From contig CAXBNN010000002.1 in NCBI GenBank assembly GCA_963977135.1, positions 248,001 to 312,000 on the forward strand: 64,000 nucleotides of DNA. Direction: 5' to 3'. The notes under the pieces are model-generated. The model was not told where the DNA came from and did not search any database. It was given only the letters and a program-made list of their open reading frames with translations. How positions within the stretch are numbered: position 1 is the stretch's first letter; each line of letters starts with the position of its first letter. The stretch is from UBA2040 sp963977135 (lineage in GTDB: Bacteria > Bacteroidota > Bacteroidia > Flavobacteriales_D > Crocinitomicaceae). A program made the position numbers and the translations under genes. Shown one piece after another: positions 25,870 to 33,701 of the stretch.

Positions 25870-27138
25870 ATGGAAACATTAACACAAAATACAGCAGCAA
25901 CTTTCGCCCAAAACTGGACGGAAACAAACTTGCCGTTTTCTAATACAAAACTTTCTGAAGCTAAATCAGTTTTAGAAAACACACCTTTTCCAACTACTAG
26001 AGTTGAAGCCTGGAAATATACTCGTGTAACGAAGATTTCAAAGCAAAACTTCATGAACCCAGAAGGAACTGTAAAAGATCTTTCGAAATTCAACATTCTA
26101 AATTCAGGGCCTACATTGGTTTTTGTAAACGGAATATACAAAGCTGAACTTTCAACTGTTTCTGAAATAGACGGAGTTGAAGTTTCACCGATTAGTCAAG
26201 CGAAAAGTTTGGAAAATCTTGGCGAAAACGTTGTTCTTGAAAATGAAGTTTTTAATGCTTTGAATACACTTTACGCAACTGACGGAGCTTTCATTCGTTT
26301 TGGAGCAGGAAAACAAATTGATCAAACAATTCAAGTTTTGTTCATTCAATCTGGTGAACAGACGCATAGTCAAGTTCGAAATAAAATTGTTGCCGAAAAA
26401 GGTTCAAACGGAAAAGTCTTAATGGCTTATTTCTCGGATAATGCTGAAGGTTGTTTTTCTAATGTTGTTACAGAATTGGAAGTTGGCGACAACGCTCATT
26501 TGGACATCGATAAATTGCAATTGGAAAACGAATCGGCTCTGCAAATTGCCACAGAATACGTTGCTCAAGGCCGTGATTCTCATTTCGATATCAACACCAT
26601 TACTTTAGACGGTTTGTTGGTTAGAAACAACTTAAACATCGCTGTAAACGGACAAAATTGCAATACACACTTGAACGGAATGTATTTGACCTTAGGTCGT
26701 CAGCATGTAGACAATCATACTATTGTTGATCACCGCGTTCCCAATTGCGAATCTTTCGAATTGTATAAAGGTGTTATGGATGAAAATTCGACAGCTGTAT
26801 TCAACGGAAAAGTTTTCGTTCGAAAAGACGCTCAGAAAATCAATGCTTTCCAATCTAACGGAAATGTTCTTTTAGGAGAAAATGCGACAATCAACTCGAA
26901 ACCTGAATTGGAAATCTACGCCGACGACGTAAAATGCTCACACGGCTCCACAACAGGTCAATTGGATGAAGAGGCTGTTTTCTATCTGCGTGCTCGTGGA
27001 ATCTCAGAAAAAGCTGCTCGTCACATGATGATTTCTGCTTTCGTTGGAGACGTTTTAGAGAAAATTAAAAATGAAGAAGTGTTAAACTTCGTTCAAGGAA
27101 TTTTAGAAAATAAGTTCGGTTTTGCCACTATGGACTAA
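25870..27138 (+). CDS. sufD: Fe-S cluster assembly protein SufD
   Basis: 422 aa. Motifs include PTTRVEAWKYTRV near the N-terminus, then HLDIDKLQLENES, YLTLGRQHVDNHTIVDHRVP and VFVRKDAQKINAFQSNGNVL. The C-terminus has VKCSHGSTTGQLDEEAVFYL (the SufD His-containing core), then ARGISEKAARHMM. Partner of SufB and SufC. The gene is followed by a strong terminator, so the cluster ends without sufS or sufE in this window. Confidence 0.95.
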   Translation: METLTQNTAATFAQNWTETNLPFSNTKLSEAKSVLENTPFPTTRVEAWKYTRVTKISKQNFMNPEGTVKDLSKFNILNSGPTLVFVNGIYKAELSTVSEIDGVEVSPISQAKSLENLGENVVLENEVFNALNTLYATDGAFIRFGAGKQIDQTIQVLFIQSGEQTHSQVRNKIVAEKGSNGKVLMAYFSDNAEGCFSNVVTELEVGDNAHLDIDKLQLENESALQIATEYVAQGRDSHFDINTITLDGLLVRNNLNIAVNGQNCNTHLNGMYLTLGRQHVDNHTIVDHRVPNCESFELYKGVMDENSTAVFNGKVFVRKDAQKINAFQSNGNVLLGENATINSKPELEIYADDVKCSHGSTTGQLDEEAVFYLRARGISEKAARHMMISAFVGDVLEKIKNEEVLNFVQGILENKFGFATMD

Positions 27139-27162
27139 TCGAAATAGAAGAATAGAAATTTC

Positions 27163-27191
27163 AAAAAGGAGTTCTTCGGAGCTCCTTTTTT
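27163..27191 (+). terminator. Terminator of the suf cluster with UUCG tetraloop
   Basis: AAAAAGGAGTTC-TTCG-GAGCTCCTTTTT: an extended stem capped by a C(UUCG)G tetraloop and followed by T residues. Confidence 0.9.
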
Positions 27192-27220
27192 GATTTCAAA
27201 ACAAATAGAATTGTACTTTT
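27171..27220 (+). repeat. 50-bp direct repeat, copy 1
   Basis: It spans the right part of the suf terminator and a segment containing GATTTCAAAACAAATAGAAT. It matches 27880-27929 at 43 of 50 positions, with a 24-bp identical core. The unit contains a promoter-like TTTG..TACTTTTC pair. Confidence 0.75.
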
Positions 27221-27285
27221 CTGTACGAGAAAATTCTAAAGACAATTTTTAAATATAATAATCTACAATTTATTCCCTCATCACT

Positions 27286-27497
27286 TCACTGATGGGGGAA
27301 ATTATACACACTTCAATATTGGGCATTGATATTTGGGAACACGCTTACTATTTACAATAATAGAATGAAAAAAATATATTATAAATTTCAAGAAGGTAAT
27401 AAACTGGGACGCGGTATCTCAAAACATTGAAAATAGTGGTTTGCAAAAAATATTCAATAAAGATCTTAGAAATATTAGCAACAAATTGGGGAAATAA
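27286..27497 (+). pseudogene. Fe/Mn superoxide dismutase remnant (C-terminal part)
   Basis: Frame 1 reads LMGE..ILGIDIWEHAYYLQ then stop (27289-27360). This is the SOD signature DxWEHAYYL with metal-ligand Asp and His. Two bases out of phase, the match resumes as YIINFKKVINWDAVSQN (about 27378-27425), the next SOD block. It runs on to a stop at 27497. The N-terminal two-thirds of SOD is absent. The frameshift, stops and missing 5' end show a decayed gene. It lies between the two 50-bp repeats. Confidence 0.75.
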
Positions 27498-27621
27498 TTA
27501 CCCATATCAAATTTCAAAAAACAAAAACTTACTTCAATCTGTGATAAAATCAAAGAATTATAGTTAGATTGAGTGGAAGAATGATTTTTGCAATATATTA
27601 AGTCAACACAAATTAAACGCT

Positions 27622-27783
27622 ATGGATACCAAAACAACAATTATCATGCTATCTAGCATATTTATTATAATACTTAGTATTATTTGGTTATTACGAATTA
27701 GAAAAAGTAGAAAACAAGATCCAGACTATCGTCGGCAAGATGCTGCCATGAAAAAGGACGAATCTAACAACCCAAATGCATAA
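27622..27783 (+). CDS. 53-aa single-pass membrane peptide
   Basis: ATG at 27622, stop at 27783. A short N-terminus (MDTKTT) is followed by one strongly hydrophobic helix (IIMLSSIFIIILSIIWLL), a basic stretch RIRKSRKQDPDYRRQD and a polar tail KKDESNNPNA. The topology (hydrophobic helix then basic cytoplasmic tail) is convincing for a real small protein. No family recognised. It sits between the SOD remnant and the second repeat copy. Confidence 0.5.
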   Translation: MDTKTTIIMLSSIFIIILSIIWLLRIRKSRKQDPDYRRQDAAMKKDESNNPNA

Positions 27784-27879
27784 ACATTCATCGGATTTTT
27801 AAGGTTCTTTGATCAAATTCCAATATTTCTATTTTGTACTTAAGGCAGAATGGAATCTATACACAATAAAAAAATAGGC

Positions 27880-27929
27880 GCTCTTCAGAACTCTTATTTT
27901 GATTTCAAAACAAATAGAATAGTACATTT
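27880..27929 (+). repeat. 50-bp direct repeat, copy 2
   Basis: Second copy of the element at 27171, now directly before the pterin dehydratase gene. Its TTTTG (27897-27901) and TACATTTA (27923-27930) are spaced 21 bp and probably serve as that gene's promoter; the -7 box has one mismatch. Confidence 0.75.
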
Positions 27930-27935
27930 AACCGC

Positions 27936-28226
27936 ATGGAAAACACAAAAAAATACACCGAACAAGAAGCGAAAGCCAAAGCAAACGAGAAAAATCTCAA
28001 CTGGCAAATTAAAAACAATGGTTTAGAAAAAAACTATGAATTCAAAACATTTACAGAAGCTTTTGGGTTTATGACTAAAGTTGCCATTCAAGCGGAAAAA
28101 ATGAATCATCACCCCGAATGGTTTAATGTATACAACAAAGTAAATATGCGACTTTCCACACATGATGCAAATGGAATAACAGACAATGATTTTTTGTTGG
28201 CAGAAATAATAGAAAAATTAAAATAG
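27936..28226 (+). CDS. phhB: 4a-hydroxytetrahydrobiopterin dehydratase (PCD/DCoH family)
   Basis: 96 aa. The active-site block AEKMNHHPEWFNVYN and the LSTHDANGITDNDFLLAEII block are both intact. The enzyme dehydrates pterin-4a-carbinolamine formed by aromatic amino-acid hydroxylases; some members act in molybdopterin metabolism. It starts right after the second 50-bp repeat and is followed 3 bp later by msrA, so the two form an operon. Confidence 0.92.
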   Translation: MENTKKYTEQEAKAKANEKNLNWQIKNNGLEKNYEFKTFTEAFGFMTKVAIQAEKMNHHPEWFNVYNKVNMRLSTHDANGITDNDFLLAEIIEKLK

Positions 28227-28229
28227 AAA

Positions 28230-28724
28230 ATGAACAATTACAAAAAAGCATATGTAGCAGGCGGATGTTTCTGGGGAATGGAAGATTTATTCAGAACACG
28301 CAAAGGTATTATTGATACTGAAGTTGGCTATATCGGTGGACAAAATGAAAATCCCACTTACAAAAACCACCCAGGTCACGCCGAAGGAATTGAATTGACG
28401 TATGACCCAAGTCAAACAAACTTTAAAGAAATTCTAGATTATTTCTTTCGAATTCACAATCCAACAACGGTTGATAGACAAGGAAATGACAAAGGTTCGA
28501 GCTACCGTTCTGCTATCTTTTTTCAAAATGAAGAAGAGAAAAAAAATGCTGAAGAGGTAATTGAAATCGTAAATAAATCTGGGAAATGGGAAGCACCCGT
28601 AGTTACGACTCTTGAACCTTTTGCTCCCTTTTGGACTGCCGAACCAGAACATCAAGATTATTTGGTTAGAATTCCAAACGGTTATACTTGCCATTTTGAG
28701 CGGTTTGAGGAACCGTTTATTTGA
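28230..28724 (+). CDS. msrA: Peptide-methionine (S)-S-oxide reductase
   Basis: 164 aa. The catalytic Cys13 lies in AGGCFWGMEDLF. Further MsrA motifs are VGYIGG, NPTYKNHPGHAEGIEL, FFRIHNPTTVDRQGNDKGSS and PEHQDYL. The only other Cys is near the C-terminus (YTCHFERF) and could resolve the sulfenic acid. It repairs oxidised methionine in the cytosol and is coupled to phhB. The preceding SOD remnant hints at a former oxidative-stress cluster (inference). Confidence 0.95.
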   Translation: MNNYKKAYVAGGCFWGMEDLFRTRKGIIDTEVGYIGGQNENPTYKNHPGHAEGIELTYDPSQTNFKEILDYFFRIHNPTTVDRQGNDKGSSYRSAIFFQNEEEKKNAEEVIEIVNKSGKWEAPVVTTLEPFAPFWTAEPEHQDYLVRIPNGYTCHFERFEEPFI

Positions 28725-28947
28725 GCTAATTCGTAAAAAAATAATAATTTGAAATTCTTGGTAGATTCACAATATGATTGTGTTCTACAAATCTATATTT
28801 ATTAATTTACTTCCAAAATAATTTCTTATTAGTTAATGGATGATAACCTCCTTAACTATAATCTTCTCTCCTTCACATTACATCCAACTATGTAATTTAT
28901 GTAACTATTCCCTAAAACCGTGTAAGGTTTTCCATTTTATGTTGTGG

Positions 28948-28955
28948 TAGTTTTG
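28948..28955 (+). promoter_or_regulatory. -7 element of the OmpA-family gene promoter
   Basis: Perfect TAGTTTTG, 29 bp before the ATG at 28985. The rest of the 260-bp gap from msrA shows nothing coding. Confidence 0.6.
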
Positions 28956-28984
28956 TCTCGTAAAATTCCTTAACATAAAGTAAA

Positions 28985-29662
28985 ATGAAAACAAATAAAA
29001 AATTCACCAATGCCGTGATTCTAATTGTATCACTCTCATTGTTTGCCGCTGGTTGTGGACTATCCAAAACCACAAAAGGAGCCATGGTAGGAACTGGTGG
29101 TGGTGCTGTAATTGGCGCTGTAATTGGCAGAGCGGCTGGAAATACTGCACTTGGCGCATTAATTGGCGCAACTGTTGGTGGTGTTACAGGAGCTGTTATC
29201 GGCCGTAAAATGGACAAACAAGCACAAGAAATTGAGAATACAGTTCCTGGAGCTACAGTGTATCGTGTTGGTGAAGGTATCATTGTTGAATTCAACGATA
29301 AAATTCTTTTCGCTGTAAACGAATCAAACTTGAATGCAAGTGCGAAGGAAAATTTAAGCAAACTAGTTACTGTCTTGAACAAATACCCCGATACTGATAT
29401 CGAAGTACAAGGTCATACAGATAATACAGGAACAGATAGTTACAATATGTCTTTATCAAAAAAACGAGCTTCTGAAGCTGCCAATTATATAAAAGAGCGT
29501 GGTATTGCGTCAAGCCGAACTAGTATAAAAGGTTATGGTGAATCGGCTCCGAATTATACAAATGATACAGAAGAAGGTCGGTCTAAAAACAGACGGGTTG
29601 AATTCTTGATCACTGCAAACGAAAAAATGGTCGAGGACGCGAAAAAAGAATCTGGAAATTAA
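28985..29662 (+). CDS. OmpA-family lipoprotein with glycine-zipper domain
   Basis: 225 aa. A lipoprotein signal peptide ends LFAAGC (Cys near 24). It is followed by a glycine-zipper membrane segment (GAMVGTGGGAVIGAVIGRAA, then ALIGATVGGVTGAVIGRKMD). The C-terminal OmpA peptidoglycan-binding domain has DIEVQGHTDNTGTDSYNMSL and GEGRSKNRRVEFLI-like spacing (EEGRSKNRRVEFLI). It probably tethers the outer membrane to peptidoglycan. 19 bp precede the next barrel gene, so the two are co-transcribed. Confidence 0.9.
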   Translation: MKTNKKFTNAVILIVSLSLFAAGCGLSKTTKGAMVGTGGGAVIGAVIGRAAGNTALGALIGATVGGVTGAVIGRKMDKQAQEIENTVPGATVYRVGEGIIVEFNDKILFAVNESNLNASAKENLSKLVTVLNKYPDTDIEVQGHTDNTGTDSYNMSLSKKRASEAANYIKERGIASSRTSIKGYGESAPNYTNDTEEGRSKNRRVEFLITANEKMVEDAKKESGN

Positions 29663-29681
29663 TCCAACAAAAAACAAGAAA

Positions 29682-30368
29682 ATGAAAAACAAGATTTATA
29701 TTTTAAGCATACTTATTGCGATAGGGACAAATGCACACGGACAGACAGAAGCCATTGAAGGAAAATCAACTTTCGGCATATATGGCGGAGTGAATCTTCA
29801 AAACATCAATGGAAAGGATGCGAATGGCGACAAATTGAGTAATTCTTTGGTTATAGGTTACAATATTGGTGTCAATTATGAATTTCCAATCGCCACAGAT
29901 TTTTATTTGCAGCCAGGTATACAGTTTATCAAAAAAGGAACCAAAGGACCAGTAACCTATGCTAATTCTGGAAATTATACAATTGATCGTGAAATTAAAT
30001 TGAATTATATAGAAGTTCCAATAAATTTCATCTTTAAACCAATATTAGGAACCGGTCATTTGATCCTTGGTTTTGGTCCTTATGTGGGTTATGCTGTTGG
30101 AGGTAAAGCTCTTTTTGAAGGAACAAATGCACCAGATGATACAAATATCGATTTTCGTTCAACAGTATCAAATACAGACCCAAACAACTTGATTTATTTC
30201 AAACGTATGGATGTTGGAGGTAATTTCTTTGTGGGTTATGAATTGAAAAGTGGTCTTAATTTTTCACTTACATCCCAATTGGGCTTGGTGAATATAAACT
30301 CGAAAACCACGAGCAAATTGGCCAATCAGAACACAGGTTTCGGACTAGCAATCGGCTATAGATTCTAG
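29682..30368 (+). CDS. PorT-like outer-membrane beta-barrel protein
   Basis: 228 aa. A signal peptide (ending NAHGQ) is followed by FGIYGGVNLQNINGKD and alternating strands (SLVIGYNIGVNYEFPI, FYLQPGIQFIKKGTK, LNYIEVPINFIFKP, HLILGFGPYVGYAVGG, FGLAIGYRF), the pattern of the 8-stranded PorT/OMP_b-brl_2 barrel. The C-terminal Phe fits BAM recognition. Downstream partner of the OmpA lipoprotein; role unknown. Confidence 0.87.
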   Translation: MKNKIYILSILIAIGTNAHGQTEAIEGKSTFGIYGGVNLQNINGKDANGDKLSNSLVIGYNIGVNYEFPIATDFYLQPGIQFIKKGTKGPVTYANSGNYTIDREIKLNYIEVPINFIFKPILGTGHLILGFGPYVGYAVGGKALFEGTNAPDDTNIDFRSTVSNTDPNNLIYFKRMDVGGNFFVGYELKSGLNFSLTSQLGLVNINSKTTSKLANQNTGFGLAIGYRF

Positions 30369-30396
30369 TCGTTAAGAATATGCTTATTATACTTTT

Positions 30397-30432
30397 AAAA
30401 GATGCCAGCTGAAAAGTTGGCATCTTCTTTTC
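30397..30432 (+). terminator. Terminator after the barrel gene
   Basis: AAGATGCCA pairs with TGGCATCTT around a 10-nt loop, then TCTTTTC. Confidence 0.8.
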
Positions 30433-30608
30433 AGCCAAACAAGCGAAAACGAGAGAGTCGAGAATTGAAAAGTTTATTCCTCAGATTTTGGACGGTAAAG
30501 GAATGGATGATTAATTTAACTTGAAACCAATATAAGTATAGGTATTTAGCCTTACTTTTACCCTTTAATAATTGGTATATTCCTCAATACGACTTTCTAT
30601 GTTAGTAC

Positions 30609-31373
30609 ATGTCCAAATTACCCAAGGAGCATAAATTCATTGATCTTTCCGATTACGGAAGGCCAGTTGCAAAAATTATCGCCAACTCTTTAAAAAACAC
30701 AAATTTTACACCTATTCACGTTACAATAGGATTTATAATTTCCGGACTAATAGCCATATATTTTATCCTTATCGGTTATTATTGGTTTAGTGCTTTTTTC
30801 CTCATTCTAAAATCTATTTTAGACGCCGCCGACGGAGAATTAGCACGTGTGAAAAACAAACCTTCTTACACAGGTCGTTATTTAGACTCCGTGGCAGATA
30901 TTCTATTAAACGCTCTCATTTTTATTTCTATTTGGCATATCTCAAAAGCAGAAGTTTGGATATGTCTTTTAGCATTTTGGGGTTTACAACTGCAAGGAAC
31001 TTTGTACAATTATTATTACGTAATTCTTAGAAATAGATTTAATGGAGATACAACAAGTAGAATTTTTGAGGATAGAACTCCTATTGCATTAACTGGTGAA
31101 AAACAAAGTCATGTTAATTTTCTATTTGGCTTATACAAAATACTTTACGGTGGCTTTGACAAAGCTATTTATTCATTAGACAAACATGCCGACAAAGGAA
31201 AGACGAAACCAAAGTGGTTTATGACAGTGGTTTCCACATTTGGACTAGGTTTTCAGCTTTTGGTTATAGCCGCAATGCTTGTTCTCGGTTTGAAAGATCT
31301 CATTCTGCCGTTCTTTCTATTATACACTGCAATGGTTTTTGTACTTGTTTTTATTAGAAAAGCGCTCTTTTAG
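30609..31373 (+). CDS. CDP-alcohol phosphatidyltransferase family protein
   Basis: 254 aa. The catalytic signature D(x)2DG(x)2AR(x)8G(x)3D(x)3D is complete between D72 and D97 (DAADGELARVKNK ... YTGRYLDSVAD). About five to six TM helices surround it. It transfers an alcohol to a CDP-diacylglycerol-type lipid in the inner membrane. The exact product (phosphatidylinositol-, archaetidyl- or aminoalcohol-type) cannot be told. Monocistronic. Confidence 0.9.
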   Translation: MSKLPKEHKFIDLSDYGRPVAKIIANSLKNTNFTPIHVTIGFIISGLIAIYFILIGYYWFSAFFLILKSILDAADGELARVKNKPSYTGRYLDSVADILLNALIFISIWHISKAEVWICLLAFWGLQLQGTLYNYYYVILRNRFNGDTTSRIFEDRTPIALTGEKQSHVNFLFGLYKILYGGFDKAIYSLDKHADKGKTKPKWFMTVVSTFGLGFQLLVIAAMLVLGLKDLILPFFLLYTAMVFVLVFIRKALF

Positions 31374-31512
31374 ATTTTGAAGATTTAACTTACCACCTTA
31401 GTTAAGTTTTATATATTCTTTTTGGGAAATTTTAAGAATACCTCATTCAACAAAATCTTCACTTTGGCACAGTAGTTGAAACAATCGATGCAAACGCTTA
31501 AATAACACAATC

Positions 31513-32232
31513 ATGAAAAAATTACAATTAGCCTTATTAGCAGTCGGAATGATCGCAGTAGGACAAGTTAGTGCCCAAGAACATAGAGGTGAAAAACCAC
31601 AGCATTCTCCTGAAGAACATTTCGCGAAAATGGACAAGAACGGTGATGGTGTATTGAACCTAGAGGAAATGAAGAAAGGTAAAGGAAAAGAAGCCAAAGA
31701 CCATGAAAATCGTTTTAAGAAAATGGATTTGAATGGTGACGGGGAAATCACAAAAGTTGAGTTTTTAGACAAGAAAAATCATCCAAAACCAACCGATGAT
31801 GAACGTTTCGAAAAAAGAGACAAAGACCATGATGGTGGAATTTCAAGAGAAGAAATGCACAAAGGTAAAATGGATAAAGAGGAACGAAAAGATGTTCGTT
31901 TCGAGAAAACAGATACCGATAAAGATGGCAAAATGACTAAAGAGGAAATTGAAGCTAGAAAAAGTGAAAAAGAAAACAACCCAAAACCAACCGTTGATGA
32001 GCGATTTGGACAAATGGATAAAGATGGAAATGGATCTGTAACATTGGATGAATTGAAAAAAGGTAAAGATGCTGAATCTGCAAAAAAACAAGAAGAGCGT
32101 TTCAAAAAAATGGATGCCAATGCGGATGGCAAAGTGACGAAAGAAGAATTCATAGAATTGAACAAAAAAAACGAAGAACAAAGAGCTAAAAAAGCTGGAA
32201 AAGCTGGAAAAGCTGGAAAAGCTGGAAAATAA
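31513..32232 (+). CDS. Secreted six-EF-hand calcium-binding protein (A)
   Basis: 239 aa. A signal peptide (ending QVSAQ) is followed by six EF-hand loops at about 41-52, 72-83, 103-114, 134-145, 169-180 and 201-212: DKNGDGVLNLEE, DLNGDGEITKVE, DKDHDGGISREE, DTDKDGKMTKEE, DKDGNGSVTLDE and DANADGKVTKEE. All keep acidic positions 1, 3 and 12. The linkers are Lys/Glu-rich and helical, and the protein ends in a KAG repeat tail. Probably periplasmic or secreted Ca2+ binding. First of four consecutive EF-hand genes. Confidence 0.88.
   Translation: MKKLQLALLAVGMIAVGQVSAQEHRGEKPQHSPEEHFAKMDKNGDGVLNLEEMKKGKGKEAKDHENRFKKMDLNGDGEITKVEFLDKKNHPKPTDDERFEKRDKDHDGGISREEMHKGKMDKEERKDVRFEKTDTDKDGKMTKEEIEARKSEKENNPKPTVDERFGQMDKDGNGSVTLDELKKGKDAESAKKQEERFKKMDANADGKVTKEEFIELNKKNEEQRAKKAGKAGKAGKAGK
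32194..32229 (+). repeat. 9-bp tandem repeat encoding the KAG tail
   Basis: Four perfect GCTGGAAAA units (AGK repeats) at the very 3' end of the gene; prone to copy-number change. Confidence 0.9.
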
Positions 32233-32246
32233 AAACTAAAATATAT

Positions 32247-32279
32247 AAGCCCTTCTCAAAATTTTGAGGAGGGCTTTTT
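32247..32279 (+). terminator. Terminator after EF-hand gene A
   Basis: AAGCCCTTCTCAAAA pairs with TTTTGAGGAGGGCTT with a single G-T, then T-run. Confidence 0.9.
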
Positions 32280-32381
32280 GTTGATTTAATTTTTAGAATT
32301 GAAAATTCAGACCAATAGAATGAAATATTTTTACTCTTTGGCACAGCAATTGCTTAAATTGACAATATAAAACATATAAAA

Positions 32382-32831
32382 ATGATAGTCAAACAGATAC
32401 TAATTTTCGCCATCGGAATGATGGTAATAATTCCAGCAAGAGCGCAAGCAGAAAAAGAAAAACCGCAAGCAGAAACGGTGGAACCAGTTAAGGTCAATAA
32501 AAAATTTACTAAGCTCGACAAAAACTCAGACGGGTTTATCGTTTTAGAAGAATTACAAAAAGCGAAAGGTAAAATGGCGAAAGACCATGTAAATCGTTTT
32601 AAAAGAATGGATTCGAACAATGATGGTCGGGTTTATCTAGAGGAATTCAATGCTCGAAAAAAAGAGAAAAAAGAGGAAAAAGTAAAAGAGAAAAAAGCAA
32701 AAAAGGAAAAGAAAGAAAAAATAAAGAAGGAAAAGAGCTACAAAGTTGAGGACGCTGATTCCGACAAAGAAGAAAAATATCCGAAGAACGAAAAGAAAAA
32801 CAAGCCTGCAAACAAAGGTAAAAAGAAGTAA
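32382..32831 (+). CDS. Secreted two-EF-hand protein with Lys/Glu-rich tail (B)
   Basis: 149 aa. A signal peptide (ending IPARAQ) is followed by two EF-hand loops, DKNSDGFIVLEE and DSNNDGRVYLEE. The remaining about 60 residues are almost wholly Lys/Glu (for example KKEKKEEKVKEKKAKKEKK), expected as a long charged helix or disordered tail. Shares the KAKGKMAKDHVNRFKRMD linker type with its neighbours, so it is a divergent paralogue. It is followed 36 bp later by gene C. Confidence 0.8.
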   Translation: MIVKQILIFAIGMMVIIPARAQAEKEKPQAETVEPVKVNKKFTKLDKNSDGFIVLEELQKAKGKMAKDHVNRFKRMDSNNDGRVYLEEFNARKKEKKEEKVKEKKAKKEKKEKIKKEKSYKVEDADSDKEEKYPKNEKKNKPANKGKKK

Positions 32832-32867
32832 ATTCTTAAATTGGGATTAGAAATTAAATAAAAAATT

Positions 32868-33584
32868 ATGAAAAAAATTCAAATAGCACTGCTAGCATTA
32901 GGGATAATGGCAACTGGGCAAATATCCGCACAAGAAAAAAGAAGCGAAAAAGAAGAACAAAGTCCTGATAAGCATTTCGCAAAAATGGACAAGAATGGCG
33001 ATGGCGTTTTGACCATGGAAGAAATGAAAAAAGGAAAAGGGAAAGAGGCCAAAGACCAAGAAAATCGTTTCAAGAAAATGGATTTAAATGGTGATGGGAA
33101 AATCACAAAAGCTGAGTTCTTGGACAAGAAAAATCGCCCGAAACCAACCGATGATGAACGTTTCGAAAAAAGAGACAAAGACCATGATGGTGGAATTTCA
33201 AGAGAAGAAATGCACAAAGGTAAAATGGACAAAGAGGAACGAAAAGATGTTCGTTTCGAGAAAACAGATACCGATAAAGACAGTAAAATGAGCAAAGAGG
33301 AAATTGAAGTTAGAAAAGCAGATGTCGAAGCAAAAAAAATCGAGAGAGCCAATAAACCAAAACCTACTGTAGACGACCGATTTTCAAGAATGGACAAAGA
33401 TGGCAACGGATCTGTAACATTGGACGAATTGAAAAAAGGCAAACAACCTGAGCAAGCAAAAAATCAAGACGAACGGTTCAAAAGAATGGATACCAACGGT
33501 GATGGCAAAGTGACAAAAGAAGAATTTGTTGAATTGAACAAAAAATACGAAGAACATAAAGCTAAAAAAGCTGGCAAGAAATAA
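32868..33584 (+). CDS. Secreted six-EF-hand calcium-binding protein (C), paralogue of A
   Basis: 238 aa, collinear with gene A along its whole length except for a few extra linker residues near 152-163. Six loops: DKNGDGVLTMEE, DLNGDGKITKAE, DKDHDGGISREE, DTDKDSKMSKEE, DKDGNGSVTLDE and DTNGDGKVTKEE. The fourth has Ser in place of the conserved Gly at position 6, probably weakening Ca2+ binding. A 140-bp central block is 139/140 identical to gene A although the flanks differ at many synonymous sites, which points to gene conversion. Confidence 0.88.
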   Translation: MKKIQIALLALGIMATGQISAQEKRSEKEEQSPDKHFAKMDKNGDGVLTMEEMKKGKGKEAKDQENRFKKMDLNGDGKITKAEFLDKKNRPKPTDDERFEKRDKDHDGGISREEMHKGKMDKEERKDVRFEKTDTDKDSKMSKEEIEVRKADVEAKKIERANKPKPTVDDRFSRMDKDGNGSVTLDELKKGKQPEQAKNQDERFKRMDTNGDGKVTKEEFVELNKKYEEHKAKKAGKK

Positions 33585-33601
33585 TATTTCGTAAATAAAT
33601 C

Positions 33602-33634
33602 AAGCCTTTACCGATATTTCGGTAAAGGCTTTTT
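33602..33634 (+). terminator. Terminator after EF-hand gene C
   Basis: AAGCCTTTACCGA pairs perfectly with TCGGTAAAGGCTT around TATT, then T7. Confidence 0.92.
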
Positions 33635-33701
33635 TTATATTTGATTTTTTGAGGATATTTGGTCTTTATGTCGTCTATGTTCATGAATTAAAGTAACCAA
33701 A

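Noticed and set aside
31779..33442. Long minus-strand open frames opposite the EF-hand genes (Ser/Phe/Leu-rich)
   Set aside because: They mirror the Lys/Glu/Asp-rich codon usage of the real genes, have no start context or homology-like features, and the plus-strand proteins are unmistakable.
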